From the NCBI GenBank assembly GCA_019916065.1, contig CM034236.1, positions 53,720,690-53,784,689 on the forward strand: a stretch of DNA of 64,000 nt, in the 5' to 3' direction. Origin of the DNA: Vitellaria paradoxa (lineage: Eukaryota > Streptophyta > Magnoliopsida > Ericales > Sapotaceae). The notes below the pieces were generated by a model. That model was not told the DNA's origin. It was given only the letters and a program-made list of their open reading frames with translations, and did no database searches. The position numbers were made by a program, and so were the translations under genes. Below are positions 1 to 12,252 of this stretch, one piece after another (position 1 is the first letter of the stretch; the number at the start of each line of letters is the position of its first letter).

Positions 1-2748
1 TGGCATATTTAGACATCTCGTGACAAGAACATAGATTTACACCCAAAAAAGATATGCAATGGACATAGGAACATAAATTCACAACCAAACAAGCTATGCT
101 ATAGATCATGTTTATTTAACAATAACGACTACTTTTTTTTTCCCCCTCTCTAGTGCCACCTGTAGTGAGTGGTGGAGCTGCATGTTGGTTAACAGCATAT
201 GGCCTCATAACAATAAAAATCTTAAGTGTTTGTGCAACTTTATACAAGTGATCCCAAATAAAAGACATGCATTTTTACAATCACCCTCTTGCCCGCCAAC
301 AACACGAGAAAATGCTCTCTTGTGTTATGCCAGATTTTCTTTACCATGTGTCAAAAATTCTAGCTCAATAATTCCCCATCACCCCTAATCAATTCTTATA
401 GATATAAAGAGCGGTGTTCATTTGTTCGGAGTGACAATCATTTGAGAGCTCATACAGGTAAAGTAACTTGGAAATGCAAAAAATCGTGGAGTCAATAACA
501 CAATCAAACATGAAAATCCCGTGACAGCAATAGAATGCAGGTCAGATGTGCATATTAGATTTTTCTAAACTTTGGGGCCTAATCAAAGTGTTGATTGCAG
601 AAGCAGAAGTCATCACTAGGGAAAAAGTAGTAAGACATTTCCTTCTATGCATTACTTAGCATAGATATAGAAATTAGGAACAGAGACAGCATGATAAATA
701 TCCACAAAAGTTAAGGGATACACACAAGAAGGAAACCACATAGATTCGAAACAAGAAGGCTGCGGGAGATCATTCCCAAACTAGGTAGTCAATTGATTCC
801 CAGGAAAGTCTCCCCTAAGTAATTTGGAACCTCTAAAGGTAGGCTTCACCTTTTAGGATTAACAAGCATAAACTCAATGCATATGCACAAGCACGCGCGC
901 GTAATAATAATAATAATAATAATAAATACACACGGAAAGGTAGTCTTCAAATTATTGAGTCTTTTTGTGATATTTCATATTAGTATCTATGAGGCAGGTC
1001 GTAGGGCTAAGGAGCATGAACCGGACACAGATGTAGCAATTTAGGAAAAAATAAGGATATGGCAGGAATATAGCAAAAATATATAAATTTTGTATATATT
1101 TTTTAGCTATACATATAGAAATAATATTCACAACAAAACTAATTTAATAATTCAATACATAATTCATTAAACAAAACATAGCAAAATATAAGAATATAAG
1201 ATTTCATAATTTTAGGGGTTTCAACTATTCAAATTTAGGTTTGTCTTAATTATATATTTGAAAATAAAATAATAAAATAATTAGACACACCAAGTGACAT
1301 ATCCAACACGTATTTCAAAGTGTCCTAATATGTGTGTCGAATAAGCATCGGATATGCATACAACACTCATTTTTAAGTGTCACTGCTTCATATTTAAAGA
1401 GAGACGAGGAAGAAGTTTTTGAGAATGGCCCCTCTTAGCGTGATCTGATGTCTTTGCATGGAAAGGAGGAGGCAAAACACATCAAAGATCCCACTATAAG
1501 GATTGGATATAGTACATAATTTTCATTTTTCATGTGAAGGAAAGTTAAGTTTAAGTTCAATTGAAAGTTTTTGATTCTTCAATCATTATAGACAACATTA
1601 AAAATGCAAAGATAAAGTGACAGGTGTATAAAAATAAATTGATTCATCATTTGTGACATCTACCTATACCATAATTCCAATCAACAGATTCATTGAGCAA
1701 CTCTTGTGTACACTATTAAGTAATAATAAGAACTATGTCATGTAACTTTATTAAAAAATTAAACTCTTTTTGAATCACTATAAAATTGGAAAATTCTTTC
1801 TATTTTGTTTGATCATTTTTTTTTTAATTGTATCGAATCCATTTTCTATTTTAAAATGAACAGTTACTTTTTACTTTTTATTCTCCTCTCTCTATTATAA
1901 CTTTTTTTTTTTTTTTTTTTAAGACCTCAATCTCTAGGTTTGATTTTCTTTGCCTTCTTTCTTTAAGGGCTATGCCCCTTTTAAGCACCTTTTAAATAGA
2001 ATTAACTTCTTATTACCAAAAATATACACATACAATTATTTGTAGTACCTATGAGTGTTCTGATCAATGTAAAGTGTTTTCCATGGCCTATAATTCAGGC
2101 ACAGCCTTTAGGAATGGAAAGTCAGATTCATAAGACAAAAGCTTGGTTGAGAACAAACACAGGAAGGCCACGGCTAGGCTTCAGGAGATAACTGATGTCA
2201 AGCAAATCATCAGTCTTTTCATTCACTTGCAGCACGGACTCCATAACAGTAGAGAGCCTTGTTCTTTCAACAGAAAATCAACTAGGAAGCCTCCACCTCC
2301 CTCAAAAAAATGCAATGATGAATTGCAGCATCCTAAATAATCATAGAAGAGCCTAGCATAGCACCTTTTTTTTTTACTTTCTTTAATCGGTAGTAGCATA
2401 GGTTTCCAACAAATGCAATGACGATTTTATGAATGACAGTTATATAGGATGCAACTCATGCAGTGCGGCAAGGTGAACAAGAGATATTCCAATTTCTGGC
2501 AAACAAACCCGACTATTCAAGACCCCAAAAAAAGGTCAGATATCCATTTCAAAATACAACAGAAACACAGAAGCAACAGAAATAAAGAATATAGGATTGT
2601 TAAACTAAGATATTTACGGAAATTATATTGTTTTTTTTTTTTCAAAGATTCTGATTGATAACAACTAAAGATGCATTTACGCATAAATGACATATGCTTC
2701 AGCCGCCAAATGATCTTAAATGAACTTATACGGCCAAATAAAGCATAC
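1..2748. other. AT-rich non-coding stretch (intron or 3' flank of the ARM-like gene)
   Basis: I see no convincing exon here. It contains a short TAA microsatellite near 902-926 and poly-T tracts near 1901-1920 and 2630-2642. The ARM-like gene to the right runs leftward, so this stretch should be its introns or 3' flank, but I could not recognise any later exon. A short open stretch on the minus strand near 2120-2270 lacks a family match. Confidence 0.5.
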
Positions 2749-3252
2749 CTGAACAGTCAAATCGTCGCTGCTAGACACTGATTTCTCCAAATAAAGAATT
2801 GCAAATTCCAGTGATTGTTGAAGGACCGCAATAATTATAGAATCTGCTTGCTCAACTGCTCCATCAGATTTAATAAAAAAAAATCAAATAAAAACTTCAA
2901 AAGTATATACACCGACTTAAACACAGAGATGCGTCTAAGTCAACATATATGAATACGCATGTTACATGTAATTGATCATTGTGAACTGAAAGAAAATTGA
3001 TGGAATACCAGAGAGAGATCGAGTGGCGTAAGCAACCGCGTACGCTACCGACGCAACGGCTTGAACCTGAGACTGTTCCCAGCATTGGAGCCCTAATTTT
3101 CCATTTCCGGCCGCTTCGACACCGAGTTTGAGGATCGAGTAAAACTTCTCCAACCCTAGCTTCAGCAACGAATCGGAGCGGAGTCTCTGCGAGAGATCGC
3201 TCGATGCTTTCTCATCGAAGACGACTTCGACGAGTTTGGTTATTTCGGCCAT
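2749..3252 (-). CDS. ARM/HEAT-repeat-like protein, first two coding exons (partial)
   Basis: Two exons join cleanly. Exon 1 is 3252-3009 (ATG at 3252; 81 codons plus one base; donor G|GTATTC). Exon 2 is 2858-2749 (acceptor GATGGAG|CAG; donor CAG|GTATGC). The 118 encoded residues begin MAEITKLVEVVFDEKAS and include SLLKLGLEKFYSILKLGVEA, LQCWEQSQVQAV and VLQQSLEFAILYLEKS. They resemble the N-terminus of plant ARM-repeat superfamily proteins of the Arabidopsis At3g01450 type, from memory; the cellular role of that family is not clear to me. A possible 103-nt 5'-UTR intron lies at 3255-3357 (donor CCAG|GTATAT, acceptor TTTGTAG just before the ATG). Later exons were not found, so the gene either runs past the left edge through long introns or is truncated. 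Both exons are in frame with no damage. Confidence 0.75.
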
Positions 3253-3358
3253 CACTACAAAGCGATCGGACGTGAGCGCCGTGTGTCGATCAGTGCATTA
3301 CACGAGTTTGATCGAAGACCACCACCTAGTTTGTAAAGAAAGAGAGAGACGATATACC

Positions 3359-4471
3359 TGGAAGGTAAGAGTACAGTCGAGGGTTTAGAGGGAATGGATA
3401 CTATTTATACATAGGCGGTGAAATAAAGAACGACGGTTCGGGCAACGGGAAATGTCCACACAGTATTGGCTTACTTCCCAAGTCATTCTATTCTTTCAAA
3501 AATTATAAATAAACTCTATAATTTAATTTTAATATACCGTGTAATTTTTTTTCGTATATAAATTATTACATATTTTTATTTAAAAAAACTGTTGCATTCG
3601 ATTGCATAAATAATTTTTTTTTTATGATAAAGTGCTAGAACTTTCCTTTGAAACCGCAATACCATCTTTCAAATATAAAACGTTATAACCCTTAATTATG
3701 TTGTTATAATTAAATTTCTTAAGTAATTGGGTGTGGCATTTATGTTTAATATAATTTGAGGAGGAGCTGACTTTCAAAGGGCCATAATTATCATAATTTG
3801 ATTTACATAAAATTTACTTTTTAAAATAAATATATTTTAAAATAAAATAATATTAAGCTATTTAGACTTCAAATTTATTATCTCGTGTTATAACATTAAT
3901 ACTACTCACCGTACCTCATCTTACAACAGAATACTACTCAATCTTGTGAGTGTGCATCGAATTGAGTAGTATGGTGCTTGAATTTTGGTTCATTAAATTT
4001 AATGAGTTAAAAGAAATTGGTTCAAGTTTGATTTATTAATTTTTTAAATCGAACTTAAGTAAACTTTAATCTTCGATTGAATTCGAATAATTTAATATTT
4101 CACACTTTATCTCTTGAATATTAATTCATCGAGTTCAATTCTGATTGATCTCAATAATATAACGAGTTAAATTTATGATTCAGATTTAGTTTATTTATAT
4201 TTTAATTAAACATATTTTGAATAATTTGATTTGTTTTACAATCCGATAAATCACTTTAAAAGTAATTGAAGTGTATAAAGTTAAATTTAACACACTTACA
4301 TCATTTTATTTGAGAGATAATTACTTAAATTATAATTAATTTAAATTAAAAATAACATCAAAAGCATTCATTCTTGTGTCAACAGCATATATTATATATG
4401 CACGAAGAGATTTATTACATTATTATTGATATAATAAAATACATCATTAAAATTTTATCACGTCATCACTT

Positions 4472-4510
<39 letters not shown>

Positions 4511-6256
4511 AAATACATCATTTGATTTTGAAATTTGAAATTCAAATAAATATATATTATATTTTGTAAAATTATACATACATATTATATATATATATAT
4601 ATAATAAAACACATTATTATTAAATAATATATGGATATTAGGCAAAATCAAATAAATTTTACTTACCAAAAAAAGTCAACTAAATTTTTTATTTAAAAAA
4701 TATATATTTGAATTTTAAATTTTTAAAAATTTTATTAAAAATAAACATTTAAATTAAATTTTTAATTTTAATGTGCTTAAAACTTAAATTTTAAATTCAT
4801 ACACTTTTACACTAAGTATTATTTATATAATAACGAAATTTAAAATTTTAAATTTGAGATATTTTTAACTATTGAATTTGCTAAATGGCTAATATTTTTT
4901 TCTTTCTCTCTCAATCTTTCCATATTTTTAATACTTTTTATATAAAAAATTTTAAATTAATATTTTAAAAAAATGTAACATACACTTTTACATTTTGTGT
5001 TATTTATATAATAAGAAAGTTTAAAATTTTGAATTTAAGATATTTTCAATTATTAAATTTACTAAATGGTCAGGATTATTTTTCTTTTTCTCTCACTCTT
5101 CTCATATTTTTTTGAATACTTTTATATAAAATATTTTAAAAAAATGTGATAATATTTGTAATAAATAATAAAATTTTATACCTTAATCTTTTTTAATCAA
5201 TAATTTTTATTTTTATATGTTATTTTTACACTTTTTTTATGTAAGTTTACTTTATAAATTTTAAATTTAAGTTATTTACACGTCAAATTATATTTTTATA
5301 CTTTCAGGCACAGACAATTGATAGTTATATAATGTAGTTAGTAACAATTTTTTAAGGAAATTATGCTTTGATTTGATTTGTTCTTTTAAAAATTTTTCAA
5401 CAAACTTAATTACATACTTTATTAATTTTTTATGTTTTTCTATGCAAGCTCTTGGAAGTGACTGCACATAAAAATTATGAAAATTTAATTGAAGATATCT
5501 AGGTTACTTGGAGTGGAAAAAATTAGTATAAATTAATAAAAATTATAGTCTTAAATTTTATACAATATATAAAAAATTTAAATTTTATAAAAATTTATAG
5601 AGTTACATCATTATTTGATAACGTTGACGTAAATAAAATACAAAAGATAATTTTGAATTATTTTTTCTTATAAATTATTAATCTCAAGGTGAATTTAATG
5701 ATTTCAAAACCCACCAATTATACTAAAGATTTAAAATTTTAAACTCAACAATAAGAGGCTATTTGGCCAACAAAAAAAAATCAAAAGTCACCAAACCTTA
5801 ACTACTTTTTATACTTGTTTCCAATTAAATTTTAATATTTATCACTTTTATATCACATCTTTTCATTTTTGTTGTACTTTTTACCTAAAATTAACCAATC
5901 AAACAGCCCTTAAGAATCGAGGTTTTTCAAAGGTGAATAATAATTATCAACTAAATGGCATTGAATTGCATTAATAAATATTGTATTTGTTAAAAAAAAC
6001 ACACAAAAACAGAGAATATCTTAGATGAATGATGCATTTAGCGTTTCAAATTTAACCTAAAAAATAATTTTCTCTATTTCAAAAAAACTCTAATTTTTTT
6101 TAATTTTTTCACTAACTTTTTCACAATTATCGAAAAATAGATCGAATGCCCAATAATTTATCAAAATTTGAGACTCCAAACTACAGAGCCACGAAATTCT
6201 CTCATCCAACGTTAACCCCAAAGTGGAGGGGTTGTGCTATTTTTCCTTTTTCTTTT
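3359..6256. other. AT-rich intergenic DNA with repeats
   Basis: No gene is visible. The stretch is extremely AT-rich and holds AT microsatellites near 4476-4505 and 4586-4602, a direct repeat at 4801-5152 (listed separately), and a roughly 150-bp MITE-like unit near 5760-5913 that begins with TTTGGCCAACAAAA and ends with CCAATCAAACAGCCC. ORFs here are low-complexity and not credible. Confidence 0.6.
4801..5152. repeat. Two-copy direct repeat of about 175 bp
   Basis: The segments near 4801-4978 and 4982-5152 share the same order of motifs: ACTTTTACA, TATTTATATAATAA, a TTTAAAATTTT block, ATTAAATTTACTAAATGG (variant in copy 1), a TTTCTTTTTCTCTC-type pyrimidine run and a final ATTTTAAAAAAATGT. 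The copies differ by many substitutions, so this is an old tandem duplication. A weaker partial third copy may follow at about 5220-5300. No coding potential. Confidence 0.6.
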
Positions 6257-6797
6257 GGGTAAATTTCAGTAACCTCCTCTGAGGTTTCTGACACCAACAG
6301 AAACTTTTTTTGATGTTTCTGAAATAACACTGACCTCCCTTCCTTTACCAGATAAATTTCACTAACCTCCCCTGATCTATTTTTTCCCGTAAAAGTCCGG
6401 TTTGGAGTAAGAAAAAATAAGATAAATTGAGATAAAATATAGTTTAGGGTTGATTTTGGCGTCCTTTTTTCTGAAAAGTAACAAACTGTGGAATAAATTG
6501 AGATAAAATGTAATTTTTAGTTGATTTTGGCATCTTTTTTTTTTAGAAAGTAACAAACTGTGAGAATGATTTTTCAAATCCGTTCCCACGAATTCAAAAA
6601 AATAGCGACAATGATACTCATTTGAAAGTTTTCGATGCAAAGAATATAATTGTATAAAAAATTTACACATTCAAACACCTCAGGAGACGTTAGTGAAATT
6701 TATCTAGTAAAGGAAGGGAGTCAGTGTTATTTCAGAAACTTCAGGGAAGGTTTCTGTTGGTGTCAGAAATCTCAGAGGAGGTTAGTGAAATTTATCC
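6257..6797. mobile_element. Mutator-like foldback MITE with 9-bp target duplication
   Basis: Inverted arms of about 118 bp face each other at 6257-6375 and 6680-6797. Both carry AAATTTCA(C/G)TAACCTCC at the tip, a GTTTCTGACACCAACAGAAA block and a TCTGAAATAACACTGAC block. The nine bases just outside each end are identical (TTTTCTTTT, 6248-6256 and 6798-6806), as expected of a Mutator-type insertion, although the target is low-complexity. The centre carries a second element (from about 6396) that starts GGTTTGGAGTAAG and resembles MITEs at 36305-36826 and 59614-59977. It also has an internal near-duplication of roughly 75 bp (6416-6562). No transposase is encoded, so it is non-autonomous. Confidence 0.8.
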
Positions 6798-8376
6798 TTT
6801 TCTTTTCTTTTTCTTTTTTTAATATTGACAAAGCATGGGCTAGTGGACACGTGTTTCGCACTTGCTTTTCAAGCTAAACGACTTTAGTCTTCTGAATTTT
6901 TTTTCAACCCAACGCAGACTTTAGTCATATCAGGAAGACCACGTCTGCTTGTTTACTTTTCTTTTAACTTTTTTCTTTCTTTCTTTTTTTAATTTGCTTC
7001 CCTTAAAGTACATTTATGTTCTCTTTAACTTTCATCTGAAGAATCTTGAATGGTGCCCGACTTAAAATTACGCTTATACCCTTTTATTATCTAGTTTTAA
7101 AAAAATATTATTCTCAATATTTGCCTCCACAACCTCCAATCTTAAAGGTTCCTCTCATTATTTTGCCATCTTGAGGGGGTATTTAGAGTTTAAAAAAGTT
7201 TTAAAAAAATTAAAAGTTGATCTTAAAATGATATAAAAATAATTAATAATAAAATTTAATTAGAAAAAGTAAAAAATTTTTAAACTTTTTTTAAATGTTT
7301 TAAAAAATTAAAAATTAAAAATTAGTTGTACCTATTTGTTTATGATATCTCATGTATAGTTGATTTATTTATTTAAATTTAAAATTTAATTAAAGATATA
7401 TTTGAAACTAGGGTTTTTAACCTTTTTTTTAAATTAAAGACCAAAAATATTTATTTTTAAATATTAAATTTGGGAATTAAATTTTTACAAGTTTAAGATT
7501 TATTAAAATGTTTTGTCTTAATTTTTTATTTTCTATAATTATGTAGAAATTTTTTCAAAAAAAAAAAAAAGTTAAAGTTAGATCCATTGTCTTTCATAAC
7601 TCTTTCGTGGGTTATAGATTTACCAAAAAATGTGATACGTGTTAATTTACCAAACAAAATATATAAATAAAAAAGTGAGATACATGTTAGAGCGCCACAC
7701 ATTCCTTCATATTTTTGTTCATATACTAAAAAAATAAAAAATTTTAAATACCCTTAACAACATAAAAATTATATTCAATGTAGACTTATAAACAAAAAAG
7801 GGTCACACGTCGATATTTAAAAAATAATAATTAGGACCGCCAAACTTTTTCTCTAATTTTTTATATAAAAATAACATTTTATATTCGTATACTAAAGTGA
7901 AAAAAAAATTCAATTACTCCTAATAATAATAAAATGATTCAACATAGAATTACGAAAATAACAATGAAAAAATAAATCATGCATCAAAAACAAAACACAC
8001 AAGATACAAATAAAAAAAAAAAATCAAAACAAAGCACACATGAAGGCGAATATCACACAATCCCTCGAGATTGAATATAGAAATATAGATAATGAAAAGA
8101 ATTAGATGAACATATTTATCCAAGATTTGATATAAAAGGTAACAAAACAAAACACACACAAAGAGAATAATAAATAAATAAATAATAAGATGAAGGAGGC
8201 GTGTTAAAAAGTACACAAGGTTTAAAGATAGTCGTATAGATAATAAAAAGAATTTAGGGAATAAATTTGCTGAAGATAATATAGAAGTATAGTAATGAAA
8301 ATAATTAAATGAACAGATTAAGCCAATTTAACACAAAAGTTTAAGTAATAAAAGGGCTTTTCACGAACAAATTTAA
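6798..8376. other. AT-rich intergenic DNA
   Basis: No gene is visible. A MITE-like AT-rich unit is likely near 7178-7332 (it starts GGGGGTATTTAGAG). The rest is low-complexity A/T sequence. The 79-residue minus-strand ORF at 7977-8216 is an artefact of an A-rich tract. Confidence 0.5.
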
Positions 8377-8449
8377 TGATGCTGCCCAGGATCGAACTGG
8401 GGACCTTTAGTGTGTAAGACTAACGTGATAACCACTACACCACAGCATC
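8377..8449 (-). tRNA. tRNA-Val(UAC): tRNA-Val (anticodon UAC)
   Basis: A complete 73-nt nuclear tRNA gene reads on the minus strand. The 7-bp acceptor stem GATGCTG/CAGCATC is fully paired and is followed by discriminator A. The D-arm and A box read GTGTAGTGGTTATCAC. The anticodon arm is TTAGT-CTTACAC-ACTAA, giving anticodon UAC (valine, GUA codons). The T arm is CCCAG-TTCGATC-CTGGG and contains the B box. There is no intron and no encoded CCA. The first TTTT on the downstream side lies about 25-30 nt past the 3' end, so the Pol III stop is not immediate. No mismatches are seen in any stem, so the gene looks functional. Confidence 0.95.
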
Positions 8450-9438
8450 GGTTGGAGGCAGTTCTCCAACTTTTTTATAATTTTGTGGCACTTTGTGATT
8501 TTCTTGCCGTCCGCCCGAAGAATTGAAAATTTGAGAACAACCCCGAGCATTTCCTTCAACTCCAAGGCTTCAGTAAAGTAGAGAGAAACCCAGCTAAATG
8601 GAAAGAGATCGAGAAAAAAGCAATATCAAATCATGATTTTATTTAAGCAGATTAAAAATATAAAAAGTAAAAAGTATTTATCAGTAAATTAATTTTTACT
8701 TTTTCAAATCTCGTGATTTTTTTCCTTTTATTTTATTTTGTTTTATCACCAACCGAATATAGTGAGACTTTGCCTATCCGTTTCCTTTGGCAGCCTTCGT
8801 GTATGGAGATCAAGGAATCAGTAGCTTTGTTTCCCACATTTAAAAGATAGGGATGGAATCCCATTCCTGTCAAAATTTATTGACAATGGAATAGCATTTA
8901 TTTAAGTTCCTGGTTTATGCAATGGAGGTTGACTGCAATTGCAATTGGCAACGATAACATTAGACACACGAAAACATTGTCGAGGCGAATGCGAATTATT
9001 GAAAGAAAACAAAAAACCCAAAATGTTACAAACATTAATTACATTAAAAATTAACACGATTTGATCTGATAATACAGTAAATTAGTTATTTAATATATGT
9101 TAATTAAATTTTATGTTAAGTCATCGCATGCAATCTTAATTTGTATGTGAAATAGAGACAAACAAATCAAATTAAATGAGATACACTAACACAAAGTGTA
9201 TAATAATAAATGAGAAATAATAAGACTCAAATTTAGAATCTCTTAGAACCAGATATCTGATACTATATTAAGTTATCCATTATCTCAAGATTTTTACCTA
9301 TTAGGAGATGAGCCTAAGAATATATATTAAGTTATTTCCAAAAACATAACCACAGCACGTTGTCACTCCTAATTGCAACACAAAGTCATTGAATTTTACT
9401 GGTTATTATTATAATATATATAACGTTTTGTCTAGAAC
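8450..9438. other. Intergenic DNA between tRNA-Val and serpin copy 1
   Basis: No gene, hairpin or clear repeat was recognised. It is AT-rich and would include the 3' flank of serpin copy 1, which runs leftward. Confidence 0.5.
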
Positions 9439-11050
9439 TCAATCAACCTGGAGTGGATTGAGCACGGCTCCAGTGAAGAACACAACACCCGATGTCTCTT
9501 CCCTTATGACAAACATGAAAGGGTGATCGGCTGCAAAGCTTGGAATAGGAAACCTCGCACTCCTAAACCCGGATAACGGAACCGTGCTGGCCGCAGCTTC
9601 CGTGCCTTCCTCGTTAACTTCGATATAGGATTTGTGGAATATTTTGGAGATATCTTAGGCATGGTTTGGGAATCCAATTAACTTATTTTTTTTTTAGTTA
9701 ACTAGTAGTTATTTTTGCGTTTGGAAGCCAAAGTAGCTACAACTAAATTTGTATATTAACATTTATATTCTTGCTACTTCAAAATATTTTCTAAAATTAC
9801 TTTTGAAGACACAAGTGTCCCAACTGTTGAAAATCTAAAAGAATGGATCGATTCACTAATTCAGAGGGGTCGACTCTTTCTGGAAGTATAATCAAGAGTA
9901 ATTTGATAATTTTAAAAAGATGATGAAATAGCTGCTACAGTGTTACTACAAAATAGCCGACTAGTAGCCAGGGTTCCAAATGGCAGCTAAGTTTATCATT
10001 GCGGGGAGGATATATCATCTCAGTAAGTTCGCTTACATTCATAAATGGTGGCTCTAGTCCCATTTCCTTCATGATCCCATATGCTTCGAACTCGAACGAG
10101 AACTTAAATCTTGGGATCCAAAAATCAGGAAAACGCATTTCCCTCAACTCAAAGTGCAGAGTCAAAAAACTGGAATTGAACTTGTGTATCAGTTCTGGCA
10201 AGCCATCAACCTCGTCTGGAAGAAAAAAGTACATTGAGAATTTCCTTGCGTCTTCACCGCTGTGGTAAGGAATACTGAGAATTTTATATCCATCAAATGA
10301 TCCGTAAAGATGTTTTGTGTATATTTTGCTTGTCATGAAGGGAAATTGAACGACTCCCCATTGAGAAGATGAAAGTCGTGGTGTTGTGTCTGTGATTTAT
10401 CAAATTTTTGGTCCCATTCTCCTTTGAAGTAAAGAGCATTTGCAAAGACAATGGCAGTATCATCGGCTAAAGAACCAGGAGGAAGAACCTCCTTGATCAG
10501 TCCCTTGGTAGCATTTTCCACCCATGAATTTACTTCATCTCTCGCTTGATCGGGCTTGAAGGACAGCAGAAAATAATTTCATCATTAACTGACAGCACAA
10601 CGTAAAGAATAACTTAGATGTGGGAACAAAATGAAATACCTTCCTTGCAAAGTCCACCTCCTTGGCTTTGGCTTTATAAGCATCTTTAACGATCTTTTCG
10701 AAGGAAGCCTTTAGATTGAAACGTTGATCGACCCGCACACTATTAGCAAATGATTCAAAAGGACTTGCAGTTAGATTCTTTCCTTCATTAGACATTGATG
10801 CTAGAGCGACAATCTGTGGAGACAGCAAAGTGAGATCGTTGATACTTCTTGATCCCAAATAGGAAAGAAGCTGCTCCAAGGTTTTTCCCGTTGATCCCCC
10901 TGCGATCAAGCTCAAGATGACATGGAAGGATAAAGGAGAGAGCACAAAATTTGACCCCTTCGCTACTTCTTTCAGTAAATCTTGGTTTGCCATTTCTATA
11001 CAGAATTGAGAGTTGAAATTACTTGTGTATAGCTGTGCTTGACACTCCAT
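9439..11050 (-). pseudogene. Serpin pseudogene, copy 1 (interrupted by a MITE)
   Basis: Plant serpins are suicide protease inhibitors. The standard two-exon plant structure is visible: exon 1 11050-10640 (137 codons, ATG at 11050), exon 2 10554 to the stop at 9439-9441. Hallmarks include NFVLSPLSFHVILSLIAGGS, IVFANALYFKGEWDQKFD, FSMYFFLPDEVDGLPELI, the hinge [12 protein letters not shown], and the C-terminal [19 protein letters not shown]. The loop gives P2-P1-P1' = Phe-Arg-Ser. Two lesions disable it. One is a single-base loss near 10353-10357 (after LLNG) that gives an early stop. The other is a roughly 330-bp insertion at 9657-9984. Removing the insert would restore the reading frame across its edges, so the coding sequence was intact there when it landed. 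Copy 2, 1.2 kb away, is a tandem paralog. A TATA box lies upstream at 11104-11110. Confidence 0.9.
9657..9984. mobile_element. MITE inserted in serpin copy 1 exon 2 (Tourist/PIF-like)
   Basis: Comparison with serpin copy 2 shows about 328 extra bases between the coding text ending GGAGATAT and that resuming GTTTATCATTG. The ends are imperfect inverted repeats: left CTTAGGCATGGTTTGGGAA, right end complement CTTAGCTGCCATTTGGAA. The similarity extends inward through an ACTAGTAGTTATTTT-like block for about 60 bp. A TTA next to the left tip and another just past the right tip fit the 3-bp target site of Tourist/PIF-Harbinger elements, but the duplication is not perfect. It carries no ORF. Confidence 0.7.
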
Positions 11051-11103
11051 TGTAGTCTCTGTACAGAGTGGCTATTGTGTGTGTCAGACTTTTATTACTC
11101 AAT

Positions 11104-11110
11104 TTTTATA
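11104..11110 (-). promoter_or_regulatory. TATA box of serpin copy 1
   Basis: TATAAAAATT reads on the minus strand about 55-60 bases upstream of the ATG at 11050. Just upstream (11128-11185) a segment of about 30 bp containing TTTACTAAGCAAAGTAA occurs twice in tandem. The spacing and the matching box in serpin copy 2 support a core promoter. Confidence 0.55.
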
Positions 11111-11185
11111 CAGTCCTGGATGGTATTTACTAAGCAAAGTAACTAATTTGATGGAATTTACTAAGCAAAGTAATTAATTTATCTG

Positions 11186-12252
11186 ATTATTGGGATTGGA
11201 ATTAGAATATGCTCATTGATGACTGAACTATGCATACTAAGTTCTCTGCACCAACGAAAGATTGACAGACACTACAGGATAAGTTTTAGTAATATGTTTG
11301 TATTTACTTATAGGTAAATTCACAGCACAATGCAATTCCATGAAATTTCATCTACCAAAGTACCCTTGGTACATTGTACTAATTCAGACACCTCAACGGA
11401 GATTTCATGTATGCGCAGAGGAGATCATTATAATCAGATCCACCTGCCATTTTTTTTTCTCCACAGTAATCTATCTAGATTTCGTTGTTTCTTTTTTTTT
11501 TTGACCAAACGGACAGCTTTTATCCAAATAGACATGAATTTTTGATTTTTTTTTCCGAATATAATTAACACGCCTAAAAGTTACATCTTCTAAAAAGAAA
11601 ATTAAATTTTGGTGAAAAAAAATTATATAAGACGAACAAAAGTTATAAAAAAAGCTAAAACCAAAATTTGTAACCCAACTCAGCCTTATTGGTACATTTA
11701 TTGATGTTGATTTGATCCTAAGACCACTTCCAGTCTACTTCAATGCTTATATGCTAATAACCTTCATTCTGATCCTTTAGCTGTCCAATGATTGAACAAT
11801 CCATTTCTTTTCAAAATAATGTTCTTTTTTATTTTCAAGGCAGAAGCACATCTAGTAAAGAAACTCACCTATACAAATTTGATAAAATTGGGTTTGAATT
11901 CAGTTAAATTGGTCAAGAATAAGAAGTTAATTAGTTCCTCAACTATGGCAAGCAAAATTCATCGCATATAGCATACCACACAATCTTTATTGATCAACAT
12001 CATGGAAATAAGTTGACATTTTCTGGGCCATGAACTGCCCCAATTTTGAATGATAGATAGAACAGAATTACCAACGACAAGAGTTGTCTAAAATTATTGC
12101 CACTTTGGAGGTCTAAAATTATTGCCACTTTGGAGTAGAATTTATACAAATTCCACATTATGCCTGTTACGGTATTCAACAAAACAGGATAAAAATTTCA
12201 ACACAACTACTCCCGATTTTTTTCATTTGTAACCTTGATCTAGATCTCAATC
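11186..12252. other. Spacer between the two serpin copies
   Basis: This is upstream DNA of serpin copy 1 and the 3' flank of copy 2. It contains a perfect 25-bp tandem duplication (12086-12110 and 12111-12135, unit starting GTCTAAAATTATTGCC). The small ORFs in both directions look random. Confidence 0.5.

Noticed and set aside
902..926. TAA repeat as part of a CRISPR-like array
   Set aside because: It is a simple trinucleotide microsatellite with no spacers, in a plant genome.
2120..2273. Minus-strand open stretch containing MESVLQVNEKTDDLLDIS as a further ARM-gene exon
   Set aside because: It has no similarity I recognise to the ARM-like family, and no acceptor/donor pair gave the right phase.
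6650..6877. 75-codon plus-strand ORF across the right foldback arm
   Set aside because: It spans the end of a transposable element and its target duplication, so it is chance.
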